In this document: one piece after another, positions 1 through 10,416 of the stretch
Layout of the letters: each line of letters begins with the position of its first letter
Numbering within the stretch: position 1 is the stretch's first letter
Assembly (NCBI GenBank): GCA_001557505.1
Contig: LSAX01000011.1
Span: 682,001-746,000, forward strand
Reading direction: 5' to 3'
DNA: 64,000 bases
Source: Reticulascus tulasneorum
Lineage: Eukaryota > Ascomycota > Sordariomycetes > Glomerellales > Reticulascaceae
Notes under the pieces: generated by a model
The model's input: only the letters and a program-made list of their open reading frames with translations
Databases searched by the model: none
What the model was told of the DNA's origin: nothing
Translations under genes and position numbers: made by a program

Positions 1-295
1 AACTTACAGCTGAATCGAGCTTCGCTCCGGTCTTGGCTCCAGCGTCGCCGAAACCCTTCTCGGCATCTGGTGAGCGGCCAGGAAGATGGGACTTGACGTT
101 TGCGGAGGCCTTGTGCACGTCGCCTATTTCGCGGGGATTAGAATCACTGTTTGAACGAGGGAGTGTAGACCAGGGACAGTTCTTACTTTCGAACTTCTTC
201 TCAGCGACCCTGGTGTTACCACCGGCGCCGTAGAGGTAGTAGCCAACACCGCCAGCGGCAGCGAGGCCAATGAAAAGAGGTGCCTTCTTGGACAT
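1..295 (-). CDS. small fungal membrane-type protein, partial (often named calcofluor white hypersensitive protein)
   Basis: Partial gene running off the left edge. The ATG is at 295 (complement). Exon 1 is 187-295, intron 124-186 (GTAAGA...TAG), exon 2 is 8-123, and a second GTAAGT donor sits at 7-2, so the next exon lies outside. The protein begins MSKKAPLFIGLAAAGG and has a short Gly/Ala-rich hydrophobic segment (about residues 6-24, ending GVGYYLY). A charged, Ala-rich amphipathic stretch follows, with HKASANVKSHLPG and KGFGDAGAKTGAKLDSA. This layout matches a family of small fungal proteins that databases often label calcofluor white hypersensitive protein, probably mitochondrial or membrane associated. 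The function is not shown by the sequence. Both exons stay in frame through the splices, which supports the model. The family name is from memory of similar proteins. Confidence 0.65.
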   Translation of the reverse strand, partial: MSKKAPLFIGLAAAGGVGYYLYGAGGNTRVAEKKFESKNCPWSTLPRSNSDSNPREIGDVHKASANVKSHLPGRSPDAEKGFGDAGAKTGAKLDSAVS

Positions 296-1562
296 GATTG
301 CTTGGTAGGAAGTATGTGTTGTGTGTGATATGTGCGAGAGAGCTCAAGCTGGAATGTCTCAAGGTGTGGACGTGTTGAAGGTTTCGTCGAGTGGATGGGC
401 TGTGATTGATGGATGGAGAAGAGGAGGGTGGAACTTCAGATGGATGGCATGATTTATTTACCTAGGTATCACATTTAAAAACAGGTGTCAGGCTAGTTGG
501 CTGGTAGGTCGGTAGCACGGTATTTCCCATTTCGTCTTCGCATTGCTCTCCCCTCACCCCCCAGCTCTCCTATTGCATCTGTCGTGAGATACATGACGTA
601 GTGTGGCATGGATGCGGGGAATAGGCCCGGAATGAATGTACCTTTCAGCTAACTGTGCCAGAAGCACGGGCCAAGTGGTTTCAATACCAAGGGGATACAT
701 GCACGTTCTCGCTTGTGTCGCTTTGGGCATCCGTACCTATATGTACACACTCTCTCATCATACCGGTTACGCTTGATCCCCATGGCAAGCGAGGATGCGA
801 CCCAAAGCCCCCCACCGGAGCTTGCTGCAATGGTCATATTCATATGACCCGATTCCAGGCATTCTCGAGGACCTCTTTGCAAGCAACCAGAAAGTTCTGG
901 CAAACACGGCATGGCCTGCCTGGTGGGCCTGCAGACAGCGGATGATTTGCACCAGAGACTGGCGGCTGCGCTAGTGAGTTCGGTGCAGGGGCCTGAAGAG
1001 CTGTAATGGGCTCTCCAATATGAGAAATTACATCATCGACGCGACAGCTGCAAAACTGGATTGCCACGGCTCTCTTCAGGTCACTCGTGCCAAACGAACA
1101 AGCAAACATTACACGCGTCGGCGGCATTGGATGCGGGTCCCTAGCCTAATTAGACTGACTGCCTTGGCTGGAGTATGTCTCGAAGCAGAATCTGACTTTT
1201 AATCCAAACTCCACAAACAAGCCCATTCCCTGTCACCGTGCTTGCTTTCCCTTCGATCCTCTGAGCCGCATTGTGCCCGTGACCCTTAGTGCAGATTTGG
1301 TGCTGCACGAGGCGCACCACCAACCATGTGCTAAATCACCGCATTACAACTCCTCCCAACCAGGACCGCCATCCACCTTGCTTGACTCTACATTTTGGAG
1401 TGTTCTAGGCTCAGTCGTCATTGTTGGCTAAGCCAGGCACACTCGGTCGTCCCGCCCTAGCCTCGTGCTTGCGGCCAATTCTGTTGTCATCCTAGACCTC
1501 GGAAAAAAAAGGTCTCGCCACTAGAAAGGGAGCCATCGTCATGCTGAAAACGGTCCTCAGCA
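296..1562. other. intergenic region between divergent genes
   Basis: About 1.27 kb between the start of the minus-strand gene at 295 and the plus-strand dysferlin-domain gene. It must contain both promoters. Overlapping open frames occur on both strands around 650-1200, but none has splice logic or a recognisable motif. A run of A at 1503-1510 lies about 50 bases upstream of the 1563 start codon. No RNA gene was recognised. Confidence 0.6.
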
Positions 1563-2954
1563 ATGCCATCGATGCGCAGTTCTCGTCGAGCTACGGGCTT
1601 GAAAGATAGCGACTTTGATCATGAGATCAGCCTTGTTGACCATGATGCCTCCAATCCTGGTCATCGTTCCCTGAGCCCTGAGCTTACCGAGCTTGTTCGA
1701 TCTTCAACCGGCTCTCGCCTACTACGTGAGGAGGCACAGGAAGCGTCAGGTTCTAGCCCAATCCCGGATGATGACCCCAGTGAGATTGCAAGAGCGGGCC
1801 ATGGGCAGGACGATACGCGACTTGACATACAAGAAACTAGGACCACGGGGCCATCTATAGAGGTGGACGGTAAGCTTCCCGGCTGCGCACTGGTTGTCCT
1901 CGTCTAACATGCTTGATGTTTAGAACCAACCCCGTTTGACGATGCACCACAAAGAAACGGCAATGGCAGTAAAAAGCCAAAACCGAAGACGGCAGAACCT
2001 GAATCAGCTATCGATATACTATGGGAGAATGAAAGAGGTGGGTTTCTTTGTGGAATCGCGCTCTTCTCGGGCAAAGCACTTGGGAATCTGGACCCTCCAC
2101 CATGGACGAATGTGTACCACAAAGCCAGCCCTACAACTACCAAGACTGCCCAGGTCCCCGACCCCACTTGGGATTGGGCGTGGCCGGAATGGAGGATCAA
2201 TCGTGAAGAAGGAGTAAAGATGGACGAGTTTGGCTGGGAATACTCTTTTATGTTCTCCAAGAAATTTTCATGGCATCGCCCAAAGTGGTGGAATTCCTTT
2301 GTCAGAAGAAGAGCCTGGATCCGGAAGCGCGTCAAGAGGAACCTTGAGGACATATCTGCGGATCCTCACATGCTAAATCCCAACTACTTCTCAGTCCAAC
2401 CTGCCCAGCAAAGCCGCTCTCCTAGCAGGTCTGGCAGCCATCGAGACAGCAAGGCGAGCATGAGCCAAATATCAAACGCCGATACTGGCCCCGACGGCGA
2501 GAACATCGAGATCGAAGACATCGGAACGCTGCTCTACGTTCTACGCACGTCGAGGATCGACCGAGAGAAGCTCGAGGCAATGGAGAACTACCTGAAGCAC
2601 GCTCACGATGATCTGGTCCACTTGCAAGACAAGATGCACGACATCATGGCGCTGTTCGTGTTCCAAGCGTCCAGACGGTTATTGATTGGCCGCTTGACAC
2701 ATATATACGACGATATCGGCGAGTTGCAGAAGAAAGACGATTCAGACCTGCTGAAACAGCGGAGGGATCATCTTGCAGCGGCGATTAAGCATGCTGATGA
2801 AGAGGTAAAAAGACTGTCTTATTGGAGCGATGTTAAGGAAATGACAGAGAAAGGCGAGTCCAAAGCCATCGAGAGCAGCGAAGGCTGGGGAGAGGAGTGG
2901 CAGGGCTTAGATCAGAGCGGACCGGCGCATGCCAATTCTCCTAAACTCCCATGA
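1563..2954 (+). CDS. dysferlin-domain (DysF) protein, Spo73/Mug65-like
   Basis: Two exons, 1563-1869 and 1924-2954, joined across a 54-nt GTAAGC...TAG intron, give 445 residues. Residues 1-130 are polar and look disordered. Residues about 136-240 form a DysF (Pex24/Peroxin-Ferlin) domain. The N-terminal half opens with ILWENERGGFLCG, and the C-terminal half carries FSWHRPKWWNSFVRRR, the usual W-rich, basic signature. After a Ser-rich linker comes a helical region (about 285-425) rich in heptad-like Leu/Lys/Glu, probably a coiled coil. No membrane segment is visible, unlike Pex30/31/32. The closest described proteins are the DysF-only type: S. pombe Mug65 and budding-yeast Spo73, which acts in prospore-membrane extension. 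A role in membrane contact or lipid handling at ER or peroxisomes is inference. The first ATG in frame is used. Confidence 0.85.
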
Positions 2955-3247
2955 GTCTCGGAAACCATCATATGTATCTTGTATACCCAATTTTTCTACT
3001 ATTCGGTCTAAATATCATGGGTCAAGGAGCGTTGGAGCCTTAATAGCAGCACTTTTTGTATCACGCACTGTCTTCAGACTGTGATTTGGGGTGCAATTCA
3101 GAGGGGACCCACAGTGTTTCATCCATCCAATTGGCGCAGGGACAAGAAATTTGTCCTGGCCCGCCATATTTGCTTCAATTTCTCCAAGGCATATAATATT
3201 CGTGCCAACTACACGCCCCGATACACAGCATGGGCAACTTATAGCCA

Positions 3248-5866
3248 ATGTCCCTGGGAATCAAAACACTATGGAGAGCCCGACCGACATTCACTGGCGG
3301 CCCTGGGATCTCTACGATTCCCAGGGAGCTTCGAAGATGGTTCCCGGCGGCAACGAACCCGGCGGCAACGAACCCGTCTCTCCAACTACCTTCACGACGG
3401 CTTCACCTTTCTTCTACGGAACGGGGCTCGAGTAGCCGCGCAGTGCTGCAAGAGAATAGTCTGGCGGAATCTGTCACCAATGATGCGCTTTCCGATGCGT
3501 TCGGTGCGCAATCCAAGCCGTTGTCGCCATCTAGTTCAACGACCGTCGACCGAACATCCCCGTCGGCTGTTGCGCAACCCGATGCGTCCAAGCAAAATCG
3601 AGAAGAACCACCCGTCGCTATGATAGAGACCGGAGACCACCCTATCACAAATGCCCGAAATAAGAAGCGCGCCTCTCGAAAGATTCCCTGGCAGGCGACC
3701 TCCCCAAGCGTTCGCCAGCACATCGACAACTACGTACATGACATGGAAGACAGTGCGACCCCAGGTCCTGCGAGCACTGAGAGCTCCTCGACACAATCCA
3801 AGCACGATTCGGTTTTGGTTATACCAGCAGTCAATTACCACCACGCTCAAGAGACAGCGCTGAGCCATCAACGACATCACGAGAGCATAACAAGGCAGTT
3901 GCGACTAGAAGTGATCCGGAGAGCGACACAGAAACCTCTGCCTGACTGGCGAGTCATTCTCGAGAACATCAGAAGGATGACAGCTCAGCGATCTGGACCA
4001 TGGCGGGAGGCTGCGCTCAAAGTCACGGTGTCTGCTCGCCTTGTAGATCTACTAGTGTACGAGGTCGACCACAGTATCTGGGACATTTACATTAGGACCG
4101 GATGCCGGATTGCACTTTACAAGAAGGATTCTAGTAGACGTCTACCAACATCTACGCCAGATGATGGAGGCTATCTGATTCTTTCTGGAGACCAAATTGC
4201 ACTCGACGAAGCAGTCGCAGAGATCGCGCAGATTTCAGGCGCTGCTTCGGGCGAATCGGCCGTCATCAACCTGCAGCGTGGCAATGGTGAATCAACAGAG
4301 TCCCAAACAACGTTAACAGACTGGAAGCAAGAACATGGGCAGACGATCTTGCAGAGCACTGAGCTTGGCCACCGTCCGTCGAACCTCCCTCGCTACCGTC
4401 TATCTCATAGGGCGGAAGACATTCCTAAGCCCAAGCAATGGACGAGAGAGACGTTCGCGGCCTACATCGCAGCCCTTACAAGAGCAAATCTGCCCCCCAA
4501 TCTTGCTCACGAATTCTATGGTTCAGGAGTGGCCGCTGACGAAGCGTTCCTGTCCCTACTGCATAAAGCGTTCAATGACGAGACTGCTCGCGCCGCACTA
4601 TCGACCAGGGCATTCAAAATGGCGCTCGATTACATGGAGTCGAGAGGGCATTCATATCGTGCTCATGCGCGGGCTCTCTTTGTTCGCATGGAAATGCTCA
4701 ATCTTCCAATGGACACGGACGTGTTCAATATCCTGCTGGCAAGTTCTGTGGCAGTTAGGGACTTGAGGAATTTTGATGCAATGCTGAAACTGATGCTCGG
4801 GCGGGGCCATGTGCCGAACCTGAAGACATGGAGTCTCTTCCTCCAGATCATCGAGAGCGAGGAGGTGAAGCGCCACATCGTGAACACGATGCACTCTCGC
4901 GGGCTTCTAGATGATCCCCGGGCCATGCAGATGGTGGCCCGCGAATTGGTAGAACACGACATCCGCCAGGTTCGTGCCAACTGGCCTGGTATCCAAAACT
5001 TTCTCAAGGATCAGGATACCAAATACGGCAGCAGTTGGATGACCAAGACTGCGATGAACAGGATCATGAACGAGCTCGCGCGTTTGGGCAAACTTGCTTC
5101 ATGCCTCGATTTCCTCGACATAATGCTCAAGTCCAAAAAGATCCCGCCCACGACCGTCACCCTAAACATCATTCTCTCACATGCCCGGGCCCACAGCCAT
5201 CCAGCCCTGGCCATCGCGGTCCTCCAACGGACTCTCAACCACAACATCCAGATGGACGAGACATCCTACCACGAGCTCGCCGGCCTTGCGACCAATCTCC
5301 GAAAGCAGAACGCGTTGGCCCTCATCTGGCTACATGCCAGCCTCAACGCCAAGACCAGCTATTCCATGCGCACCCGCTTCTCGAAGCTCACGCCCCTCGA
5401 CGCTCTTTCCGCCTACTTCCCTCACGACGCAGCCTCGGAAAGCAAGCCAGAGAACAATAGCGCGGCGCAGTTCAAGCGCAAGCGGACTTCGGCCTGGGTC
5501 CCCGAGCTGCCCCTCCACGAGCTCCTCGAAGATGTACTCGAGGCAGACCGGGCCATTGAAACCCAGGTCAGAAAAGCAAAGGAAGACCCCACAGTCCCCG
5601 ATGTCGAAATACGCGGACTGCGCGTTTCCCTCAGGAGGAGGAAATACAACTCCGCAGAGGAGAGGATGGAGCGGAAGTACGTCGACACGACGCCTCTTGT
5701 CTGGCGTCTGGCTCGCGAGCAATTCAGAAATGCACGGTTTGGCCTCACGCAGGCGGAACCTCTCAACCACCGCCTTGGAACCAAGGATGACGGTGAGACC
5801 AGCCGACCACCGCAGGTTGGGATGCGGCGCAGGAGACCTAACCTGACTTTCCGGAAATTGTATTGA
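3248..5866 (+). CDS. mitochondrial pentatricopeptide-repeat (PPR) protein
   Basis: Single uninterrupted frame of 872 residues from the ATG at 3248. The N terminus (MSLGIKTLWRARP, then Arg/Ser-rich to about residue 70) has basic, hydroxylated character without acids, as expected for mitochondrial import. Residues about 240-350 form a compact alpha/beta region containing DDGGYLILSGD. Residues about 400-720 are helical repeats. Readable PPR-like units include FNILLASSVAVRDLRNFDAM, LARLGKLASCLDFLDIML and TVTLNIILSHARAHSHPALA. The tail is basic (MRRRRPNLTF). Fungal PPR proteins of this size bind organellar transcripts and act in mitochondrial RNA stability or translation; the specific target cannot be told. 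The gene follows the DysF gene on the same strand, 293 bases downstream, and has its own short intergenic region. Confidence 0.85.
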   Translation: MSLGIKTLWRARPTFTGGPGISTIPRELRRWFPAATNPAATNPSLQLPSRRLHLSSTERGSSSRAVLQENSLAESVTNDALSDAFGAQSKPLSPSSSTTVDRTSPSAVAQPDASKQNREEPPVAMIETGDHPITNARNKKRASRKIPWQATSPSVRQHIDNYVHDMEDSATPGPASTESSSTQSKHDSVLVIPAVNYHHAQETALSHQRHHESITRQLRLEVIRRATQKPLPDWRVILENIRRMTAQRSGPWREAALKVTVSARLVDLLVYEVDHSIWDIYIRTGCRIALYKKDSSRRLPTSTPDDGGYLILSGDQIALDEAVAEIAQISGAASGESAVINLQRGNGESTESQTTLTDWKQEHGQTILQSTELGHRPSNLPRYRLSHRAEDIPKPKQWTRETFAAYIAALTRANLPPNLAHEFYGSGVAADEAFLSLLHKAFNDETARAALSTRAFKMALDYMESRGHSYRAHARALFVRMEMLNLPMDTDVFNILLASSVAVRDLRNFDAMLKLMLGRGHVPNLKTWSLFLQIIESEEVKRHIVNTMHSRGLLDDPRAMQMVARELVEHDIRQVRANWPGIQNFLKDQDTKYGSSWMTKTAMNRIMNELARLGKLASCLDFLDIMLKSKKIPPTTVTLNIILSHARAHSHPALAIAVLQRTLNHNIQMDETSYHELAGLATNLRKQNALALIWLHASLNAKTSYSMRTRFSKLTPLDALSAYFPHDAASESKPENNSAAQFKRKRTSAWVPELPLHELLEDVLEADRAIETQVRKAKEDPTVPDVEIRGLRVSLRRRKYNSAEERMERKYVDTTPLVWRLAREQFRNARFGLTQAEPLNHRLGTKDDGETSRPPQVGMRRRRPNLTFRKLY

Positions 5867-6636
5867 TGGGAAGACCATGACCTCTAGGGTAAGGAACAGT
5901 TGGCGGGCGTCAGTTCTCGCATTGAAAGAATCTTCTTGTACCATATTTGTAAAAAGCACCCACGGGGCTAGAAATCGTGATGGTGGGAGGTTTACTCGGT
6001 TGTGCCTGTTAGTGTATATGCCTTTGGGAAGCATTTGGCCACCGTAACTGGCGGTGGCTGGCGCAGCGGAATGATAGACCAAGATGCGGCAACGGCGATG
6101 GTATTTCGGATAGATTAATGCAAAACATTTCACTCTCGGTCATAGAATTTATTGTATCCATCCCTAACCTCAAGTGTTTTCGTCATACTGCTGGTTACCG
6201 TCTATCAGAATACCCAGATGCCAATGTGCGAGAGCGAGATTTTGCCCCTGAGGCGAACGGAGAAGGATGAACCAGGTGTATGCTAATTCTGAGCTTGATA
6301 TCGGTGGGTGTAGTGGCTGCACACTGGCAGTAGCAAGGATGGGGAACAATGGTGGGGGTCTCTCTCTCTCTGTGTGTGTGTCTCTCTGTCGACTCTGAAC
6401 TCTCTCAACTCGCAATGTGTCTCTGTGGCTGTCTCTCTCTCTCGATCCTCGATCCTAGTTGACACCCCTTACACCCAAGAACATGAAGAAAAACAACAGG
6501 AAACATTCAGCCATCCATCCAGCCAAGCCGTATAACTTTGACAATCCATGAACCCATTCCGGCATTTCCTCCACCCGCCAACCATGCCAGCATGCTGAAC
6601 CGACGAGCACTCCTTAGCAGCAGTCAGAGGTAATCT
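5867..6636. other. intergenic region between convergent genes, with CT/GT microsatellite
   Basis: This holds the 3' ends of the PPR gene (plus) and the phosphatase gene (minus). Around 6355-6450 there are runs of CT and GT dinucleotides, interrupted by unique sequence. No gene is supported here. Confidence 0.7.
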
Positions 6637-8738
6637 CTACTCCTTCGTCTCATTCTTCAAGTCCGTTTCCGGCTTTGATTCGGGAGCAGCAGTGGGCTTC
6701 GACTCTTCTTTAGGCTTCTCCGCAGCGTCTTTCTTCGCCTCAGTAGGCTCTTCAGGCTTCGCAGCGCCTTCTTCTTGCGTGTCAGAGTCCTTGGGTGCAG
6801 AGGATGCCGAGCCCTTCGAAACCTGGCTCTCTAGGTCCTTGTCCTCCTCCGCGTTGTCGAACATTTCCGTGTCATCTGAATCAGTCAGCACCTCAGTGCC
6901 ATCTCCCAGGAATATGACGCGACCTCGGTAACCGCCAACGCCAAAGTTCTTGGACTTGTTATCCACATCCACATCATAGCCACTATCACTATCATCAAAG
7001 TTGTGGTGAACTCCAGGACCACGGAATTCAGCTAAGGATTGCACCGATCGTATCAGCTCTCTCTCCGCCCTCAAGAATAGGAAATGAACAAAAAGATGAT
7101 GGGAAATGATGAAGTAGATAGGATGGGGAGAAATGACGGGGAGGAGCATAGGGCCGGTAGGTCCTCATCAGCGGTCTAGGAGGATGTGGTGGATGATGTC
7201 GTACCGTATTCGGGAGGAGCACATGGTCCGTCTCCGGCAGCAACTCGTTTGGCAATCTCCTCGTACCACTCTGCTTTACTTCTCCCTCTTAGGAGGCCGA
7301 TGATAATCATGGTCATGTTGTCGCAACCCACACCGCCGGTCTCTGAGTTTGAGGCCAAGCAGTTATCCATCATGTTCTCGCAGATCTTGTCCAATTCTTG
7401 CTTGGCAGCGATGCCACGTCGAACAAACTCAACAACTGCCTGAGAGGATTGGCAATCCCAGATACCTAAAAGATCCGTCAGTCATGAACCCCGCCATTGG
7501 AATGTGAATCGGGGGCGGGCGCAACTCACCGTCACACGCAACGACCAGAAACTCGTCGTCGTCGGTGATATCATGTATCTCCACATCGGGGAAAGCAGTA
7601 ACAATCTGGTTCTCCGGTGCGAGCTCGGCACTCTTCTTGAATTCGAAATCGCCAATGGCTCTCGACAGTGCAAGATTGCCATTGACACGTCCGAAATCGA
7701 CAAAGCCACCAGCTGCGGTGATTCGAGACTTTTCGGCTGTACGGGTCAGGGAGAAAACCCTCCATGTCAGTCAAATTGGCACGGAGCAGGGTAGTGGTGG
7801 CTATCGAACCTTCAAGTTGGGGCTTGTGGTCCTGGGAGAGGGGTTTTGCCCGACCCTTGATTCCGAGGACACTTCTCGAATCGCCAGCGTTTCCCTGTAT
7901 GCAGATTCTTAGTAAACAGCGAACGTCTGATGCGCAGGACGATCTGCTTATATGGGAGGGGTAGACCAACACAGTAGATCTTGTCGTCGGTAATCAAGCC
8001 AACGCATGCCGTGCAGCCGGAGACTTCTTCTTCATACTTGGGATCTGGAGTTGAGGGGGCACAAAGTCAGTCTCGGCGGTCCTTTACTCTGGCCACGGTC
8101 GCAATAGAGCCCCAAGTCAGAGGGTCTCGCGGAGGTATTTACCGTTGAGAATCGCTCTGTCCGTCGCGAGGAACCCATCTTTCAGAGCCTGTTCGTAGTT
8201 GCCCGCCTTAAAGGTCTCTTGCTTCTGGATGATGTGGTGGATATTCTCGCCCGCAAATAAAGCTACTTTATCGCCGCCATGCCCGTCGTAGACACCGAAG
8301 AAGGAGAGCTTCGAGGTATGCTTGCCCTTCTTGGCGCCTTCGCTGCCAGCGGGTACGAGGTCGAGCACAGTGGTGTGGGCATCCTCCATGCTTATGCGCC
8401 AGCCCTGCATGGCCGAGACTCCGTATATGAGCCTTTCATCTTCGCCGGTGGCTGAAGTCTGTGGGTTGAGGCAAAGGTTAGTGGAACAGTTCACGATGCA
8501 GGTACGTCATCGATGGCGGAAGTAGCGGGCCATTTTGGGACATGTGAAGTCTCTTCACGCGACTCCATGATGCGATATCACGGTGCCCATGCAAAAGGCA
8601 CCAGGCGTGGAGACAGGGGAGGGGGGACGAGGGCGAGGAGAGAACGCTTAGGTTTGAGGCTTGGTTCGCAACAATCGAGGGAACGAGGGGAAAGACACAT
8701 ACCTTCTCAATTACGGGCTCAGAAAGAGTTTGACCCAT
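6637..8738 (-). CDS. protein phosphatase 2C, Ptc2/Ptc3 type
   Basis: Seven exons (8703-8738, 8143-8458, 7971-8044, 7810-7894, 7530-7736, 7205-7465, 6637-7031) give 457 residues with every phase consistent. The protein starts MGQTLSEP, a likely N-myristoylation context. PP2C metal-binding motifs are present: MEDAH (36-40), DGHGG (70-74), NAGDSR, the [20 protein letters not shown] stretch, ACDGIWDC (about 237-244) and GCDNMT (286-291). The C-terminal ~100 residues are acidic and Glu/Lys/Pro-rich, as in fungal Ptc2/3 orthologues. PP2C enzymes are Mg/Mn-dependent Ser/Thr phosphatases; yeast Ptc2/3 dampen the HOG MAP kinase, checkpoint kinases and Ire1. Two introns use weak donors, GTTGGT (7970) and GTTCGA (7809). 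They are placed by the unbroken conserved core on both sides. The first intron is long (244 nt). Confidence 0.93.
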
Positions 8739-10416
8739 GATGGAAGCAAAGAGTCGGTAGCGCAGCTACCGGGGGGAATGCGTGGGTTCGGATAAAGCTC
8801 GATCGAAAGACGGTTTGCGTGGTGTGTTTTATTCAAGCGTTCGTTCAGGGAAGGCTGAAAGACCGAAAGGATTACGGGAGAATGAGGTGATGGATGGTGC
8901 GGGCAAGGTTCTAGACCAGATGGCGCGCAGAAAACCGGTCGGCAGAAGCGGGGTACCCGAGTTACAGCAGACTGAAGAGCAGATCAACGGTCGGTTAAGG
9001 GTCTGGCTGTGAGTCTGGACGCGGTTTTGGACGATCGCACAAGAGATCGGGCTTCGCTGGGGAAGATGTGAAGAGATTTTTTCCAGTCACTGCGGTGGTA
9101 TGTAGTGGGTGAGGTCGCGTGAGTTCGGGCTCGAGTTGTAACTGGGGAAGGCCATATGAGTTAAGGTAGTTAGCAGTTAGGTGGGTAGGTATGTAGTGGG
9201 TGGTGCAGGCAAGGTGGCCGGGTCGGTGTGTCGGGCAGTTTTAGGTTAGGTATCTGCCTAGGTAGGTTAGGTTAGGTTAAGTAAGGTAGGTACAGATGTA
9301 TGTAATTAGCAGGTAGGAGGACTTAGGTATTGACCTGAGGTACTGTAGGTATGTAGGTAGTTTGCGTGAAGAAGGTGCACCTGCTGCACGCGCTGCACCA
9401 AGTTACACGGCGCACCTCCACAAGCGACATTTCACTCTGATCTGACTCCTTACTGCTGACTTCCATTCTGTCCCGCCAGGTACAAATGTACTTTTGACCG
9501 CCTTCCGATTCCTCAGCCTGAGGGGTGAGACCGCTGCCGATAGTGTCTTGTTAAGAAATGCCCAATCTACCTACCTAGCCTCGCCCGCCTCCAATGTCGA
9601 TCAAGCATACGAGAAGGTCAACTTGTGACTGCTTGATGCGATCTGGAAAATAGGTCTGACTAACGTCGGTGCTTTCTCCAAGCTCAAAGCACATTCTACA
9701 TTGCAAACATGTTCTTCTACTCTATCCCATCGTTGCAAAGCCTCCCCCATCTCGGATCCTTCTTGGGTCGTGAATGTGTGTATTGGGGTCTAGCCGTGCC
9801 CCGCCATTCATCCCCCCTCCCTAAGAGCTTGCAACAAAGAGCACCTGAAGGCGCTACTTGGCAAAATTGTCCAAGCTCCCTCCACCCTTCTCATCTTCTC
9901 AGTGGCTCGGTAAACCGAAACGCTCAGAAACGGACTCGGCTCTTTTGGTGGGGGTTGTCACAACGCTAAGTGTGGCTTAGCGATTTGGATGCGCACATCA
10001 TTTACGAGAGGCAAATCCATCTATCCATTACATGCAGGTCGGCGGCAGCTTGGATGCAGATGACAGGTCATGTCATGTCATTGACCTTTGCCTGCCAGGC
10101 AGTAATAATACCATTACATATTTGATATTGGTTAATCCAGTTAAGTTACCTGCCAATATCTGCCTGACTCCAAGAATCGGCTCTGGTTCAGAGGACTGAC
10201 TGGTGGCATGGAACAAAGTCCCTAAACCTCATGGTATACATATAGCTGCGTAATTAGTCTTTTTAGAAAGCAAGTCTCTTTGGCATCCCCTTTTTCTCAG
10301 GAGTAATCATCAAGTTTTCTCTTCTAGTGTAGGGGTAGCTACAACATGCAAACACCTCAATATCCATCAAGTGCTCCCGGGGTATACAAAAGGTGAAAAT
10401 CCAAAACTATCCACCA
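8739..10416. other. intergenic region with TAGGTAGG/GGTTAGG-type short repeats
   Basis: This is the 5' region of the phosphatase gene (reading left) and the 3' region of the Axl2-like gene. From about 9170 to 9360 the plus strand is a degenerate mix of GTAGGT, TAGGTAGG and GGTTAGG units. Short frames such as 9709-9969 have no recognisable content. No gene is supported. Confidence 0.6.
9170..9365. repeat. degenerate GTAGG/TTAGG-like simple repeat tract
   Basis: The tract contains many imperfect copies of TAGGTAGG, GGTTAGG and GTATGTAGG, densest at 9235-9300 where GGTTAGGTTAGGTT is visible. Units vary in length, so this is a cryptic simple repeat rather than a clean tandem array. Similar short copies (ACCTACCTAGCC) appear near 9570, and AGGTAGGTAGGTAG near 16940. 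Confidence 0.6.

Noticed and set aside
655..1202. Frames on both strands between the first two genes
   Set aside because: They mirror one another and carry no recognisable motif or splice pattern.
9235..9300. Telomere repeat
   Set aside because: Units are irregular, lack the TTAGGG core, and lie between ordinary genes far from a contig end.
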